A stretch of 64,000 nt of DNA from NCBI GenBank assembly GCA_050251195.1, contig JBFWNG010000002.1, positions 62,001 to 126,000 of the forward strand. The letters are read 5' to 3'. Shown piece after piece: positions 16,756 through 24,639 of the stretch. Both the position numbers and the translations under genes were made by a program. This stretch comes from JBFWNG01 sp050251195. Its GTDB lineage: Bacteria > Bdellovibrionota_B > Oligoflexia > Oligoflexales > Oligoflexaceae. Position 1 is the stretch's first letter; each line of letters starts with the position of its first letter. The notes beneath the pieces were generated by a model that did no database searches, had not been told where the DNA came from, and saw nothing but the letters and a program-made list of their open reading frames with translations.

Positions 16756-17873
16756 CTTCGCTTCCAATAGGGAATTGTTATTTTTACGGATGTTCCGTTC
16801 TTCGTGCGGTCCATGTGAAAAGCGGCTTCCGCGCCGTATTCCATTTCGATTCTATCTTTGCTGTTACCGACGCTTGTTCCGCTCCCCTTACTGGGAGGAG
16901 CCTCATTCCCCAGTCCATTGTCGGTGATAGTTAGGATGAGACTGTCGTTTTGTCGTTCAACGTTGATCACCACCCTGCCGCCCTCTCGTTTAGGAGCAAG
17001 CCCATGGATAATGGAATTCTCGACCAGAGGTTGCAGCAGCAATGCGGGGATCTGAATGTCTTGCGCCTCGACTTCGGGAAAGAGAATGATCTCAAAATCG
17101 ATGCGATCGCCGAAGCGGCACTTCTGAATCTCGAGGAAGGCACTGCAGAGTTCGAGCTCAGTTGCGAGTGAATGGTAAGGTTGCTTTGTCGTCTTTAAGA
17201 TACCCCTATAGAGATCTGACAATCGAAGCGTCATTTCCTCCGCTTTATCCGGGTGTTCCTGAATCGTCGAAGCGATGGTGTTAAGAGAATTAAACAGGAG
17301 ATGTGGATTCATTTGCGCGGTCAGAGCGCTAAGTCTTGTTTGCAGGTGTGCTTTTTCCGCACGCGCTAGTTTTGCCTCGGCCCGCCGTTGTCGTCCGCTG
17401 TAATGTTTGATGGAATTGTACAGGATGAAGCCAAGAGAAATCATGGTCCCGTATGCGAAGGCCATCTTGTACTCGTCGATGTTGGGTTTAGTCCAATTGT
17501 ACCCCATTGCATGAGCATAGCGACCCCCAACGTCGAAACCAATAAAGAGACTAGGAACAAGCGTGAGCCAGGTTGCGGTAAGATGCCAAATGGCGCCTCT
17601 AACGGGTTCCGTCTGGCCTGATCTTCTGAAAATAAATGACTCGAGTTGCTTGAGCCCCTCTATCCCCGACATCGACAAAGCTGCGATTGTTGCGGCGATG
17701 CTATAGCAGAGGCCGTAGGCCCTCTTGAAGTGATCAAAGTTTTCGTAGGGAATTGTAAAAAAAACAGCAAGAAGCGGCGTCCAAAAAAACACCCACCGGA
17801 TGAAATCGAGCAAAAAGGATTTCGCACCTTTGTCGTTGCTGAGAAAAAATGTTTTCTTAAATAATTTAAACAT
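16752..17873 (-). CDS. LytS/YehU-type sensor histidine kinase
   Basis: 373 aa. About four TM helices in the first 155 residues with no recognised sensor domain, a short coiled coil, then a His_kinase domain with phospho-accepting His in LTAQMNPHLLFNSLNTIAS, and a HATPase domain (LLLQPLVENSIIHGLAP, TITDNGLG). Co-transcribed with the LytTR regulator (4-nt overlap). The signal sensed is not deducible. Confidence 0.9.
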   Translation of the reverse strand: MFKLFKKTFFLSNDKGAKSFLLDFIRWVFFWTPLLAVFFTIPYENFDHFKRAYGLCYSIAATIAALSMSGIEGLKQLESFIFRRSGQTEPVRGAIWHLTATWLTLVPSLFIGFDVGGRYAHAMGYNWTKPNIDEYKMAFAYGTMISLGFILYNSIKHYSGRQRRAEAKLARAEKAHLQTRLSALTAQMNPHLLFNSLNTIASTIQEHPDKAEEMTLRLSDLYRGILKTTKQPYHSLATELELCSAFLEIQKCRFGDRIDFEIILFPEVEAQDIQIPALLLQPLVENSIIHGLAPKREGGRVVINVERQNDSLILTITDNGLGNEAPPSKGSGTSVGNSKDRIEMEYGAEAAFHMDRTKNGTSVKITIPYWKRR

Positions 17874-17925
17874 GGGAACTCTGGTTGCCCTAGACTCACG
17901 GTGGAGTCCAGGGCGTTGGCAGATA

Positions 17926-18387
17926 TTACTTGATCAACGTCAGTTCGTCACGGCCAAACCCAAGCGCTTGTCCGGAAGCGTCAAGAACTGTGGTAAGGGT
18001 GCGAAAGCCGCTGCCGTCCTTGTCGAAGGCAATAGCGCTGGCGAAGGCCTTGCCATCCTCGGCGACGAGGTAGGATTGGCACATATCCCCTTCCAAGCAG
18101 GTGACCCCACCCTCGGAATCATCGCACTTCATGGACGAACTTACTTCGAAGGATTTTTCGCTAACGCAGTTTCTTTGGTGCGTGCTGCCGTCTTCGCGGG
18201 TGATTAGGACTTGTTCCTCGATCTTCCCGTTGTCTGCCTCGGTGATTGCTACCGTGATCTGGTAGCTCCCAAGCTTTTTGCCCGCAAGATCGTAGTTTGC
18301 GCCGGTGCCTTGGTAGGTCTTTTGTGCTCCCGCTAGAGATGGGGTGGCTGCTAGGAGAGCGATGGTTGTTGCGATAACTTTTTTCAT
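17926..18387 (-). CDS. Secreted protein of unknown function
   Basis: 153 aa. Signal peptide (MKKVIATTIALLAATPSLAGA), then a small beta-rich mature domain with four Cys that may form disulfides (RNCVSEKSF, SMKCDD, GVTCLEGDMC). GGAG lies 6 nt before ATG. Sits just downstream of the GST gene and upstream of the LytS/LytTR pair on the same strand. No family recognised. Confidence 0.6.
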   Translation of the reverse strand: MKKVIATTIALLAATPSLAGAQKTYQGTGANYDLAGKKLGSYQITVAITEADNGKIEEQVLITREDGSTHQRNCVSEKSFEVSSSMKCDDSEGGVTCLEGDMCQSYLVAEDGKAFASAIAFDKDGSGFRTLTTVLDASGQALGFGRDELTLIK

Positions 18388-18520
18388 GTCTGACTCCTTG
18401 GTCTAAAGTTGTTAATTATCGACAACAGGACGATACGACAGTCTACACCGCCATTTGAGGGCGATGCTCTGAACTGCCGGAAAACCCCCTTGAACGGACG
18501 AGGAGCGGACCTGGAGTCCC

Positions 18521-19159
18521 CTAAAATCGCGCCGGCTTCATCTTTTCCGATATCTGTTTGTTTTGCTCAACAAACCGCTTAAACGCTGGCCGATCAGTAC
18601 AAATAGTATTGTATTTCTTGAGAAAATCGATTGGTTCGAGCGCGTTGACCGCGATTCCCCACCCTATTTCCGAGGCCAAGAACAGATCCGCGGCGCTAAA
18701 CCGGCTGCCGAGAATATAAGGTCCAGGCGTCAGGGCTTTCTCCAACGCCCCGAGAGTAACTTCATACGTGCCGTAACCCAAGGCGCCGGGCCGTTCCGGA
18801 GCAGGGCGCGAGAACAATTTATCAAGAATCGTAGGTTCGAGGCAAGAAGCGCCAAAAAAGAGCCATCTATAGTATGTTCCGCGTTCAGGAGAGTTGATTG
18901 CCGGTGCGAGGCCAGCATGGGGAAATGCGTCGGCAAGGTAGGCGCAAATCGCGGGGGTTTCGGTAATGACTCGACCTTTGTGCACAATGGCCGGAATTTT
19001 TCCCATGGGATTCACTGCCAAATACTCTGGGCTTTTATGTTCCCTTTTCTCAAAATCAATGAGTTGTATTTCGTATTCCGCGCCAACCTCCTCCAGCATC
19101 CAGTGAACCATACGGGCTCGAGACATGGGATTGTAATAAAACTTTATCTTATCAGTCAT
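18521..19159 (-). CDS. Glutathione S-transferase family protein
   Basis: 212 aa. Thioredoxin-like N-terminal domain (IKFYYNPMSRARMVHWMLEE, then NPMGKIPAIVHKGRVITETPAICAYLAD with the cis-Pro and the E-T/S glutathione-binding pair) and an all-helical C-terminal domain (SRFSAADLFLASEIGW). Conjugates or reduces electrophiles with glutathione in the cytoplasm; substrate unknown. GGGAGG lies 7 nt before ATG. A second, different GST is at 31584. Confidence 0.88.
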   Translation of the reverse strand: MTDKIKFYYNPMSRARMVHWMLEEVGAEYEIQLIDFEKREHKSPEYLAVNPMGKIPAIVHKGRVITETPAICAYLADAFPHAGLAPAINSPERGTYYRWLFFGASCLEPTILDKLFSRPAPERPGALGYGTYEVTLGALEKALTPGPYILGSRFSAADLFLASEIGWGIAVNALEPIDFLKKYNTICTDRPAFKRFVEQNKQISEKMKPARF

Positions 19160-19247
19160 TTATTCGCCTCCCTTTGCATCCGATCTTTCATGTGACGCAT
19201 TTTCTTCCAATTGAGTATGATGACCCTCTTGAAGCGCGGGGGCAAGG

Positions 19248-19886
19248 GTGAAGTTATATAAGCATTATAAAGGCAAATATTACACATTTAGAGAAATCGT
19301 AAAGCATAGCGAGACGCTCGAAGAACTGGTTCTTTACGACACACGTTACGAAAACGCCGAAGGCCGCGCCTGGGTTCGCCCGAAGAAGATGTTTTTTGAG
19401 AAAGTGGTGATCGACGGCAAGACTCTGCTTCGCTTCGAGGAAATCCCCCTCGCCGTAAAGACAATCTCTAGCATAACAGCACACGAAATCCAGATCATCG
19501 AGAGCATCTCAAAACCGGTATTGGGCAATTGGGATACGCCGAAATTTATGGCTCGCTTGAAAGCGCATGCCAAGTTCCACCTCTTTCTCGGCTGTGTCGA
19601 AGACAAGCCGGTCGGGTTTAAACTGGGATACGAGCGCGACGGTTCTACTTTTTACAGTTGGCTCGGCGGTGTTTTGCACGAATACCGCGGTCTCGGGATC
19701 GCCTCGGACCTCATGCGTGAGCAACATCGATGGTGCATAGAACAAGGGTATTCGAAAGTTCAAACCAAAACGGAAAATCGTTTCAAAGACATGCTACTTC
19801 TCAACATCAAACACGGCTTTGATGTGATGGGCACTGAAGTCTCCGATAGAGGAGTTCTCAAGACACTTCTGGAAAAGCGCTTCTGA
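19248..19886 (+). CDS. DUF1653-GNAT acetyltransferase fusion
   Basis: 212 aa, GTG start at 19248. Residues 1-65 match DUF1653 (YKHYKGKYYTFREIVKHSET, LVLYDTRY, WVRPKKMFFE). Residues about 75-212 are a GNAT domain with the acetyl-CoA-binding RGLGIA region (GVLHEYRGLGIASDLMREQH) and a C-terminal NIKHGF motif. DUF1653 is normally a free-standing protein of about 70 aa, so this is a domain fusion. Acceptor substrate unknown. Divergent from the GST gene. Confidence 0.75.
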   Translation: MKLYKHYKGKYYTFREIVKHSETLEELVLYDTRYENAEGRAWVRPKKMFFEKVVIDGKTLLRFEEIPLAVKTISSITAHEIQIIESISKPVLGNWDTPKFMARLKAHAKFHLFLGCVEDKPVGFKLGYERDGSTFYSWLGGVLHEYRGLGIASDLMREQHRWCIEQGYSKVQTKTENRFKDMLLLNIKHGFDVMGTEVSDRGVLKTLLEKRF

Positions 19887-19977
19887 ATGTAAGGCTACTT
19901 TAGGAATATTTAAGTGCCAAGCCTTGGCAAGTCGCATAGATTGTTTTCGTTGAAATATATTATAAGGAGTATGACAC

Positions 19978-20388
19978 ATGAAAGCGTTTTTATCGATCTC
20001 CCGTTCTCTCGTCATTGCATCAGCGGCACTATTTTCAACTTACACCTCCGCAGCTGAAATCGGCTCGCTAACCGTCTTCGACCAAACCGCTCAAGATTTT
20101 ATCGCAATTTTTAAAGTGGCACCTGACGCCAACGGAATCCAATCCTTCAAAACCACCGACGGCTCGTTGGAAGTCGTATGCTCTGCCGATGCTCAAAGTT
20201 GTTCGTTTTCCGGCGAAGTCAATAATTCCGCCATTGTCCTTTACCATCGACCTGCGGAAGAATTCGCGAACGTTCTCGGGATTACTCCGGACTCTGCCGG
20301 CGATCGCAAGTTCCTCACGAGCGACGGACAATTGGAAATTTGGTGCGTTCAGGGCGAGAGCTATAGCTGTTCCGTCAGGATCGACTAG
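19978..20388 (+). CDS. Secreted protein with two internal repeats
   Basis: 136 aa. Signal peptide (MKAFLSISRSLVIASAALFS...SAA), then two similar modules of about 48 residues: residues 32-78 (QDFIAIFKVAPDANGIQSF, TTDGSLEVVC) and 85-134 (EEFANVLGITPDSAGDRKF, TSDGQLEIWC), each ending with a Cys pair. AAGGAG lies just before ATG. Periplasmic or secreted; no family recognised. Its 3' end overlaps the convergent GNAT gene by 14 nt. Confidence 0.65.
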   Translation: MKAFLSISRSLVIASAALFSTYTSAAEIGSLTVFDQTAQDFIAIFKVAPDANGIQSFKTTDGSLEVVCSADAQSCSFSGEVNNSAIVLYHRPAEEFANVLGITPDSAGDRKFLTSDGQLEIWCVQGESYSCSVRID

Positions 20389-21229
20389 ACGTCGAGTCCG
20401 CATAAGCAAAGTGGTAGTGAATGGAATCACTCACCGGCCGATATCCGATCTTTTGATAAATACTGTTTGAAGTTGGATTCGAAAGATCGGTGTAAAGGAA
20501 ACAAAACTTTTTGCCGTCGTCGAGAAGCTTTTGACTGAGAGATGCAACTAGGGCGGACGCGTAACCGCAGCCTCTCAATGCGGGCGGAGTGTAGACCATG
20601 TTGACTCGGATGCCGGATGGCGTCGGTCCGGCAGCGCCGGCCATCGATTTTGGTTGTCCGTCTACTTCCCAAATATAACGATTTTTGTTTGCAAGGGCCT
20701 TGCTTGCAGTTTTTTGCGGGTCGCCATCCAGCTTGCAATCTGTGATAAATCCTTGATCCCACTTCACCAAGAGGTCCAGATCCTTTTCGGTAGCGAGGCG
20801 CATGGTGCCTTTTGAAAGAGATGGAGCTTGGACTTTATCCAGTTGATAAATGCGTTGCTGCTCCGCCAGGCTAAGCGTGCCCGTCGATTTTGTCAGCCAT
20901 TGTTGAGTAAATTCTTCGCCCGGAGTTTTCGGGCCCACGATTCCGGAAGGTTTCTCGGCAAGCAGTTGAACGTCGTCGATAAGTTGAGCAATGGCTTCGT
21001 TCGGCATTTGCGTCAACCCAAGAGGGTAAGGTGGTGTCATCCATGCCGCACCAACGGTATTGCCCGCTTCTTCGGCGACCCAAAAATAAGCTTTCTTGAA
21101 GGCTTCTGGATTCCGCTGAATTTGTTCGATGATTCCAACGATCAGGCAGTTTTCCGCTTCATTTACCAAAAGCGTGGACATGGTTTGAGCAGCAAACCTG
21201 TTGGCATCCGACATTCTCGTAACGCGCAT
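20375..21229 (-). CDS. GNAT-family acetyltransferase with N-terminal extension
   Basis: 284 aa. The C-terminal half is a GNAT domain (MRLATEKDLDLLVKWDQGF; VNMVYTPPALRGCGYASALV with the R-G-C-G-Y-A acetyl-CoA loop; SIYQKIGYRPV). The N-terminal part (about 1-130) is likely a degenerate second GNAT-like domain, as in many predicted GNAT proteins of this layout. GGAGG-like SD upstream of ATG. Substrate unknown. Confidence 0.8.
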   Translation of the reverse strand: MRVTRMSDANRFAAQTMSTLLVNEAENCLIVGIIEQIQRNPEAFKKAYFWVAEEAGNTVGAAWMTPPYPLGLTQMPNEAIAQLIDDVQLLAEKPSGIVGPKTPGEEFTQQWLTKSTGTLSLAEQQRIYQLDKVQAPSLSKGTMRLATEKDLDLLVKWDQGFITDCKLDGDPQKTASKALANKNRYIWEVDGQPKSMAGAAGPTPSGIRVNMVYTPPALRGCGYASALVASLSQKLLDDGKKFCFLYTDLSNPTSNSIYQKIGYRPVSDSIHYHFAYADSTSSRS

Positions 21230-21250
21230 AGACCCCTCCGTCCGTGATGG

Positions 21251-21907
21251 TTAAAAACTTGTGCCAAGGTACAGCCGCACGGCATGCATAGAACTTCCTG
21301 TGGTCAAATCCTTGAATTCTTCTTCTTCGGCCTTCTTGTCTTCCTGATCCACGAAAGAATTTTCTTCAAAACTTGACGTAGTGACGATGGCGGCGAAAGC
21401 GCCCACCCAATCGCAGCCCATGGTGAAGTGCTCCCATTGCCATTGGTTGCCGATGTGAACTTCCGCGCCGAACGTTTGCGTCGTTCCCGAAAGCTCTACA
21501 GGTTCCGTGTAATCAGGCGCGGTCACGTCATAGGCTGCGGACCAGTATTCCCAGCCTAGGCCTCCGTCTATATAGAACGAGTTCGCCAAGAAATATTTTC
21601 CCTTAATTTCGAAGAGGTTCTTTTTGATATCGGTGGTGCCGCTTCCTGCGTACGCAATCTCGGCGAGAAGATCTGGTGTGATAAAATAAGCGGCTCTGAT
21701 TCCCATAACGGGAGTAAAGGTGAGTCCTACGGCTTCCCAAGCGATATATGCGGTCTTGTCCTTGCGGATAGTGGCACTGCCTCTATGTTTTGTCGGGACA
21801 GATATTACATCCTCTTCCGCTGGTGAAGGCTTCTCGTCTTGCGCATAGGATATGTTTGCTGCAAAGGTGCAGGTGATGAACCAGATGCCGAGAAAAATTT
21901 TTCGCAT
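21251..21907 (-). CDS. Outer-membrane beta-barrel-like protein
   Basis: 218 aa from ATG 21907 (GGAG 7 nt upstream; the 19-codon longer version lacks support). Signal peptide ending ISYAQ, then alternating strands (TAYIAWEAVGLTFTPVMGIR, LAEIAYAGSG, TMGCDWVGAFAAIV, AVRLYLGTSF) ending in Phe, the usual terminus of BAM-inserted barrels. An acidic insert (KKAEEEEF) is probably an extracellular or periplasmic loop. Function unknown. Confidence 0.66.
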   Translation of the reverse strand: MRKIFLGIWFITCTFAANISYAQDEKPSPAEEDVISVPTKHRGSATIRKDKTAYIAWEAVGLTFTPVMGIRAAYFITPDLLAEIAYAGSGTTDIKKNLFEIKGKYFLANSFYIDGGLGWEYWSAAYDVTAPDYTEPVELSGTTQTFGAEVHIGNQWQWEHFTMGCDWVGAFAAIVTTSSFEENSFVDQEDKKAEEEEFKDLTTGSSMHAVRLYLGTSF

Positions 21908-21978
21908 ATACCAACTCCGCCGTGATCGAGCCCCTAAGGCACAATATGATTGTGATTCATTCATCGTTCAGCGGCAAT

Positions 21979-22008
21979 AAAAAAAGACAGCCTGTGATGG
22001 CTGTCTTT
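21979..22008 (-). terminator. Intrinsic terminator of the 22094-22705 gene
   Basis: AAAGACAGCC TGTGAT GGCTGTCTTT stem; read on the minus strand it ends in seven T. It insulates the two neighbouring barrel genes. Confidence 0.85.
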
Positions 22009-22093
22009 CCTTGGGATCACTGTGACAATAAATTGGCATGATCATAGCCCCATGAGTAACAACGAAATACTTTTGTCTGCGCGAAGAACGTGA

Positions 22094-22705
22094 TCAGAAT
22101 CTGCCAAAATTCACTGCTAACGTACCCGACAAGCCTTCAATTTGACTTTTTGGCAGGATATTGCGGTCTACTCCTGAAGCAATGCGGTAGCTAGCACCGA
22201 GACCTAACCGGCAGTTGTCGAACAGGTTAACCTCCACCAGGGCCTCAGGTTCAATCACAGTCATTTCGTCCTTCAATTTTGTATCATCATTCCTCTCAAC
22301 GGCAAGATCTCCCCATCCTGCCTGGACTAAGAATACGGGGTGCACCAAGGCCTCGGTGTTGTGGATATAACCAACGAGGAGGCCGCCGTACGAGAAATCC
22401 ATCGTGCCGGGCCCGCTCTGTACGGGAGAGCTAAGATTCGCGTTCGCGCTATATCCGCCAGCTCCGAACAGGAACTTCCTATTATAGATCCACGCCATTC
22501 GACCACCGAGGAAACTAACGCTTTTTCCTCCGAGGCGGCCATAGCTTGCGACAGGTGCCATGAAGCCGCCGCTCTTGCTGTCCTTGTCTAATTGCATCAT
22601 GTCAGAAAGAGTTTCCGTTTCTTTGGTGTCCGTCGTTTCGTCGCTGAGAGCGGGCGTTGAAAAAGCCAATGTTAAAATAAAGCCGAGAATTCTTTGTTTG
22701 TTCAT
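22094..22705 (-). CDS. Outer-membrane beta-barrel-like protein
   Basis: 203 aa. Signal peptide (MNKQRILGFILTLAFSTPALS), a short Thr/Glu-rich linker, then repeated strands (SVSFLGGRMAWIYNRKFLFGAGGY, DFSYGGLLVGYIHN, LGLGASYRIASG, GTLAVNFGRF) with C-terminal Phe. GAGAT-type SD. Its own promoter region and terminator make it a single-gene unit. Function unknown. Confidence 0.68.
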   Translation of the reverse strand: MNKQRILGFILTLAFSTPALSDETTDTKETETLSDMMQLDKDSKSGGFMAPVASYGRLGGKSVSFLGGRMAWIYNRKFLFGAGGYSANANLSSPVQSGPGTMDFSYGGLLVGYIHNTEALVHPVFLVQAGWGDLAVERNDDTKLKDEMTVIEPEALVEVNLFDNCRLGLGASYRIASGVDRNILPKSQIEGLSGTLAVNFGRF

Positions 22706-22823
22706 TTGAGATCTCCATTTGTTATCGGTTTGTGAAGCTCAGCATTGCTGAGTATCTCGGTTTTACCAGGTCAATCAGGCGGGGTATTGTAAAAATCCGA
22801 CATCGGTCGGGCTAACACTCGGG

Positions 22824-23642
22824 TTAGCGGAATTTCTTGGCTTCCTCGGGGGTTTGGCCCGTGATCCTCTTGAAGTCTTTGATGAAATGGGCCTGGTCGG
22901 CATATCCCAGTTCGGACGCGAATTCCGCCCACCGGATGCTTTGACCCTGGCTCATAACTTGAGAAGCCCATTGAAAGCGTTTAGTGACGATCAACGCTTT
23001 GGGCGTAATGCCGACATATTCTTTGAACAGGCGCTGTAGTTTTCTTTCTGTGACGTGGAAATGAGTGCAGATTTCTTCTATGGAGGGATTGTATTCAATG
23101 GACGAAAGAAAATCAAAGATTCCCTGTACGAGCCTAATGTTGCCGTCAACTTTTGTTGGAAAGATGGAAGAGAAGGTCTCATTAAGAATCCGACATTGCC
23201 GATCGAAGTCCTCGGCAGCGAATACATCCTGTTCGACCTGGTTCCCCTTCTCAAGGGAATTTCTGAGTGGAGCTACATCGTTGGTCAAGGAACTCGCATC
23301 TCCAGAGATGAGAGGATACGCGCCCGCAGGGGCAAAGTTGACGCCCATCATATATCCAGACCCTTCCAGATTCATGGTATAGGCAACGGTCCGAACTCCC
23401 ACGATCATTGAGCCGAGTCCTGCATTCTCGTGAGCTTTATCGAAAACAAGACTGATGCAGCCCGTAGGAACGACGAGAAAAGGGAGTCGCGTGCCAGCCG
23501 GGACGTTCCATGACATCCACCAATAGAGCGACATGTAAACCTGGAGGGGGTCTGGGGGCTTTTGATCACCGGATTTGATGACGGGCCGCGTGTCTGAAAA
23601 ATCGATCAAGACATTCTGTGGAGACCACTTGTTTTCGGCCAT
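22824..23642 (-). CDS. AraC-family transcriptional regulator
   Basis: 272 aa. An N-terminal ligand-type domain (residues 1-165, with LPFLVVPTGCISLVFD and GVNFAPAGAYPL, similar to the DUF6597-type N-domain of some AraC regulators) followed by a double HTH (SIEEICTHFHVTERKLQRLFKEYVGITPKALI; SELGYADQAHFIKDFKRITGQTPEE). Regulates unknown genes. A perfect 12-bp palindrome lies in the upstream region shared with the divergent lipoprotein gene. Confidence 0.88.
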   Translation of the reverse strand: MAENKWSPQNVLIDFSDTRPVIKSGDQKPPDPLQVYMSLYWWMSWNVPAGTRLPFLVVPTGCISLVFDKAHENAGLGSMIVGVRTVAYTMNLEGSGYMMGVNFAPAGAYPLISGDASSLTNDVAPLRNSLEKGNQVEQDVFAAEDFDRQCRILNETFSSIFPTKVDGNIRLVQGIFDFLSSIEYNPSIEEICTHFHVTERKLQRLFKEYVGITPKALIVTKRFQWASQVMSQGQSIRWAEFASELGYADQAHFIKDFKRITGQTPEEAKKFR

Positions 23643-23715
23643 CGGGACTTACCAACATATCTGGAAAACTCTATTATACCTGACGGCCAAGACCAGGAGA
23701 ATCAGGTATATTCTT

Positions 23716-23727
23716 GTTTCATGAAAC
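23716..23727. promoter_or_regulatory. GTTTCATGAAAC palindrome, candidate operator
   Basis: Perfect 12-bp palindrome in the 215-nt gap between the AraC-family gene and the divergent lipoprotein gene. Position suggests an operator for a dimeric regulator, but AraC proteins usually bind direct repeats, so the binder is unknown. The rest of the gap is AT-rich with no gene. Confidence 0.35.
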
Positions 23728-23857
23728 GGTGTCGTTTTGGGTTTTTTCCCGGTCGGCTTAAACTGGTTCAGGCATAAACTCCTAATATCACGTTATTTAA
23801 TTTTTTGGCCCCATCCTTGCAAATGCACGCGCGCACATTGAAAAAGGATGGAGAGTC

Positions 23858-24586
23858 ATGAAACTAGTGAATGTATGGACCGTACTGTGCCCCTTGCTAT
23901 TAGCGGGATGCGGTACGACCAAGAAAACGTACGAGGGTAAACCGGGTACGAACAAAGAGCCGGCTCCGTATGTGGAGCAGCCAACCGATTATCAGGTTCC
24001 TGAGGCCCCGCCGGTCCAAGAACCAGCTCAAACGCCGCAACCCGAAGCAAACGTTGAGGAGACGATCGATCCGTCAGTGGATCAAGATGGAGTGCCCTAT
24101 AATCCTGAAGCGGACATTCCTTACGAGGAAGAATACGCTGACGAGGGATTTCAATACGACGCGGACTCCTTCGAATACTTTGACGAGATGGATAATATTG
24201 GCGGAGGATTCGAGTCGCCCTACGAGCATTTTTCGCGCAATGACGGACGACCCTACTTGTCCGACAGATATAGACAGCAACGCAGCTTCTTGAACCAAGA
24301 AAATCGTTTTCGCCACGCGAACTTTAACGACGGTCGGATAGACCGAGACGATATCGAGCGAGTCAGTAAGAAATTTCGCCGTTCAAGAAAATGGGTAAAC
24401 CAAGACATCTTCAACGAGGCGGAGCGCACTTGCGAGAAGCTAGAGCGCAAAGATTTTCGAGGTCGCAAGAACCTCGTCGAAGGCGTTCGAAACGCCATTC
24501 GTAAACGCGACCATCGCAAGGTTGCTGAGTTGAACGACGCATTGTTGGATGAAGCCGACCGAGCAGGTAGAGGGCGTAGAGACTAA
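23858..24586 (+). CDS. Acidic/proline-rich putative lipoprotein
   Basis: 242 aa. Lipobox LLLAGC (Cys about residue 19). The next roughly 85 residues are rich in Pro, Glu and Asp and probably disordered (EAPPVQEPAQTPQPEANVEE); the C-terminal half is strongly basic and helical (RRSRKWVNQDIFNEAERTCE, GRKNLVEGVRNAIRKRDHRK). The acidic-to-basic switch is unusual and could let it bridge membrane and an anionic partner such as peptidoglycan or nucleic acid; this is inference. GGAGAG lies before ATG. No family recognised. Confidence 0.6.
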   Translation: MKLVNVWTVLCPLLLAGCGTTKKTYEGKPGTNKEPAPYVEQPTDYQVPEAPPVQEPAQTPQPEANVEETIDPSVDQDGVPYNPEADIPYEEEYADEGFQYDADSFEYFDEMDNIGGGFESPYEHFSRNDGRPYLSDRYRQQRSFLNQENRFRHANFNDGRIDRDDIERVSKKFRRSRKWVNQDIFNEAERTCEKLERKDFRGRKNLVEGVRNAIRKRDHRKVAELNDALLDEADRAGRGRRD

Positions 24587-24619
24587 AAAAAAAGAGGGAC
24601 GGAGGAGCGTCCGTCCCTC
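24585..24619 (-). terminator. Bidirectional terminator between convergent genes
   Basis: GAGGGACGGA (24594-24603) pairs with TCCGTCCCTC (24610-24619). The minus strand reads into nine T, ideal for the haem lipoprotein gene; on the plus strand the T-tract is weaker (AAATTCTTTT). Confidence 0.88.
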
Positions 24620-24639
24620 AAATTCTTTTGGCAATAGCT

